A stretch of 64,000 bases of DNA, from NCBI GenBank assembly GCA_031272705.1, contig JAISTG010000036.1, positions 1-64,000 of the forward strand, written 5' to 3'. A program made the translations under genes and the position numbers. The notes under the pieces were generated by a model, which saw only the letters and a list, made by a program, of their open reading frames with translations, was not told the origin of the DNA and searched no databases. Positions 62,445 through 64,000 of this stretch are shown in pieces. This DNA comes from Bacteroidales bacterium (GTDB lineage: Bacteria; Bacteroidota; Bacteroidia; Bacteroidales; P3). Every line of letters begins with the position of its first letter. The stretch's first letter is position 1.

Positions 62445-64000
62445 ATGAATAAATATATCCTAAAATCAATATGTTATGTTGCTTGTCTTTGTATGGCAAG
62501 CGTAAATGCGTACGCCGTTGTGGCATATCCTTATCCTATTGATGTGAAGCAGTCAGACGGGACAACTATAACAGTGCAACTAAAAGGCGATGAGAAGGTT
62601 AATTGGGCTAAAACAATGGACGGATACACTCTTTTGAGAGCAAAGAACGGAGATTTTGTGTATGCGGTTTCCGACAATCAGGGAGGAATACAACCTTCTG
62701 ATGTTATAGCACATAACAGTGATATTCGCTCACCACAGGAAAAGGATTTCGTGGCACGATTGGACAAAAAACTGTTTTTTTCTCGTGAGCAGATTTCTCT
62801 GAAAAAGCAAATATGGGCAATACAGGAAGATTTTGAACACCGCAAAAGCCAAAGTGTAATTTCGGAAGACGGTATTGAACATTACAAAATGGTAGTTATT
62901 CTTATGAGTTACGCAGACCTGCCTTTCACAACGCCACGTCAGTCGGTTGATGATTTGTTTAATCAGGTTGGATATTCGTTAAACGGACATCAAGGCAGCG
63001 TACATGATTATTTTTCAGCATCTTCCTTTGGTAAATTGGACGTAGAAGCAACTGTTCTCGGTCCTTACACTTCCTATTATCAAATGACATATTATGGAAT
63101 TCGTGCTCAAGCACTAATAAGAGAGGCAGTTACGGCAGCAAATCCTTATATTGATTTTTCACAATATACCAATGGTGATGGGAATCAAGTATCCTGTGTT
63201 TATGTTCTTTACGCTGGTTTTGCCGAATCTTCGGGTACTTACGGTACAATCTGGCCTCATCGCTCTACATTGTACCCTCCGATGTATGTTGATGGAGTTG
63301 CCGTTGCCGATTACGGATGCAGTTCCGAGTTTTCAGGCAATTATGCCGGTAGTACTGACCCTTTGAAGATTGGAACTATATGTCACGAATTTGGACACGT
63401 GCTTGGCTTGCCTGACTTTTACGATACGGATTACGGAACCAACGGACAGTCTTACGATCCGGGAGAATGGGATATTATGGCTTCGGGTAATTACAATGGA
63501 GGGGAGATGTCGCCTCCTCTTTGGAATGCTTACGAACGCAGTACAAGAGGCTATATAAATATTACGGAATTGTCAGACATCGGTTCAAACACTCTACCTC
63601 CTTTGTCAAGAGAAAACTTTGCTTATAAAATGACAAACACATCGTTAGGTAACAATTCGTTAGAGTATTTCATACTTGAAAACAGACAGAAAGAGAGTTT
63701 TGACTATGCCTTACCGGGTCATGGAATGCTGATTTGGCATATCAATAAAACATTATCAGGCTGGAACAATCAATGTATTAACTGCATTCCCGACCAACAG
63801 GGTTATGATTTGATAGAAGCAAACGGTACAGGTAGCAGAGTAGGTAATCCTTTCCCTGGAACAACCAACAATACGGCATTCACAGGTTCTTCAACTCCCA
63901 ATTCAAATTACTTCCCTTATGGAACGTCATCTTCATCAGGCAAATCGCTTACCCAAATTACCGAAAACACACAAACACAAAATATAATCTTTAATTACAA
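62445..64000 (+). CDS. M6-family secreted metalloprotease (cut by window end)
   Basis: At least 518 residues; the frame is open at the window edge. Signal peptide MNKYILKSICYVACLCMASV, then NAYAVVAYPYPIDVKQSDGT. The zinc site is HEFGHVLGLPD (His314, Glu315, His318; third ligand His or Asp in the HExxHxxGxxD pattern, here Asp324), and the supporting EWDIMASGNYNGGEMSPPLW has the Met-turn. This is the immune-inhibitor-A/M6 type. The unseen C-terminus could carry a type IX secretion tag. Translated by eye from the sequence. Confidence 0.9.
   Translation, partial: MNKYILKSICYVACLCMASVNAYAVVAYPYPIDVKQSDGTTITVQLKGDEKVNWAKTMDGYTLLRAKNGDFVYAVSDNQGGIQPSDVIAHNSDIRSPQEKDFVARLDKKLFFSREQISLKKQIWAIQEDFEHRKSQSVISEDGIEHYKMVVILMSYADLPFTTPRQSVDDLFNQVGYSLNGHQGSVHDYFSASSFGKLDVEATVLGPYTSYYQMTYYGIRAQALIREAVTAANPYIDFSQYTNGDGNQVSCVYVLYAGFAESSGTYGTIWPHRSTLYPPMYVDGVAVADYGCSSEFSGNYAGSTDPLKIGTICHEFGHVLGLPDFYDTDYGTNGQSYDPGEWDIMASGNYNGGEMSPPLWNAYERSTRGYINITELSDIGSNTLPPLSRENFAYKMTNTSLGNNSLEYFILENRQKESFDYALPGHGMLIWHINKTLSGWNNQCINCIPDQQGYDLIEANGTGSRVGNPFPGTTNNTAFTGSSTPNSNYFPYGTSSSSGKSLTQITENTQTQNIIFNY

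Overview
The window looks like a chromosome segment of an AT-rich member of the Bacteroidota, most likely Bacteroidales. The signs are many promoters with the Bacteroidetes primary-sigma pattern (TTTG, about 19-20 bases, TAnnTTTG), weak Shine-Dalgarno use, and lineage-typical genes: a DUF2723 membrane protein, a DUF4294 protein, a gliding-motility-type C-terminal domain behind an ECF sigma factor, an M6 protease, and DUF2156 plus GNAT pairs. Functions are read from sequence motifs alone; no database search was run.

Layout. 1-3.2 kb: a leftward His-Xaa-Ser (Hxs) radical-SAM operon, hxsD - small lipoprotein - hxsB - broken hxsC. 3.5-10.6 kb: housekeeping genes (rplY, pth, tRNA-Asn, two glycosyltransferases, mazG, rimM, parE). 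10.7-22.9 kb: ten tandem leftward genes for tetratricopeptide (TPR) proteins made of near-identical 35-residue units, with two more rightward copies at 26.7-29.4 kb. The cluster looks like a diversifying paralogue factory: shared promoters, shared 3' hairpins, mosaic N-termini, one fused gene and one copy with a DUF2971-like C-terminal domain. 23.0-26.7 kb: an HU-like protein with a probable sigma-54 promoter, cdd, a small membrane protein and mutL. 29.4-49.5 kb: RNA methyltransferase, buk, apbE, lgt, pgi, DUF2723, secG, groESL, NlpC/P60, PPIase, S41 protease and sufB. 49.6-64 kb: a collapsed pst permease remnant, AI-2E transporter, DUF2156/GNAT pair, ECF sigma/anti-sigma pair, an AddB-like nuclease operon with dapF, threonine dehydrogenase, a Tyr-rich secreted protein and a truncated M6 protease.

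The most unusual signal is not a gene. Eight intergenic regions carry arrays of a 9-bp box (AATTTGATT or its reverse complement) with exactly 12 bases between boxes, giving a 21-bp period, two helical turns, that holds while box orientation flips. About 55 boxes occur in all. Two further intergenic arrays with different sequences (TATACGTATA at 2957-3174; AAAGTGCG-type at 41850-41996) also have a 21-bp period, and the tandem TPR promoters repeat at 42 bp, which is 2 x 21. I know no described element with this architecture.
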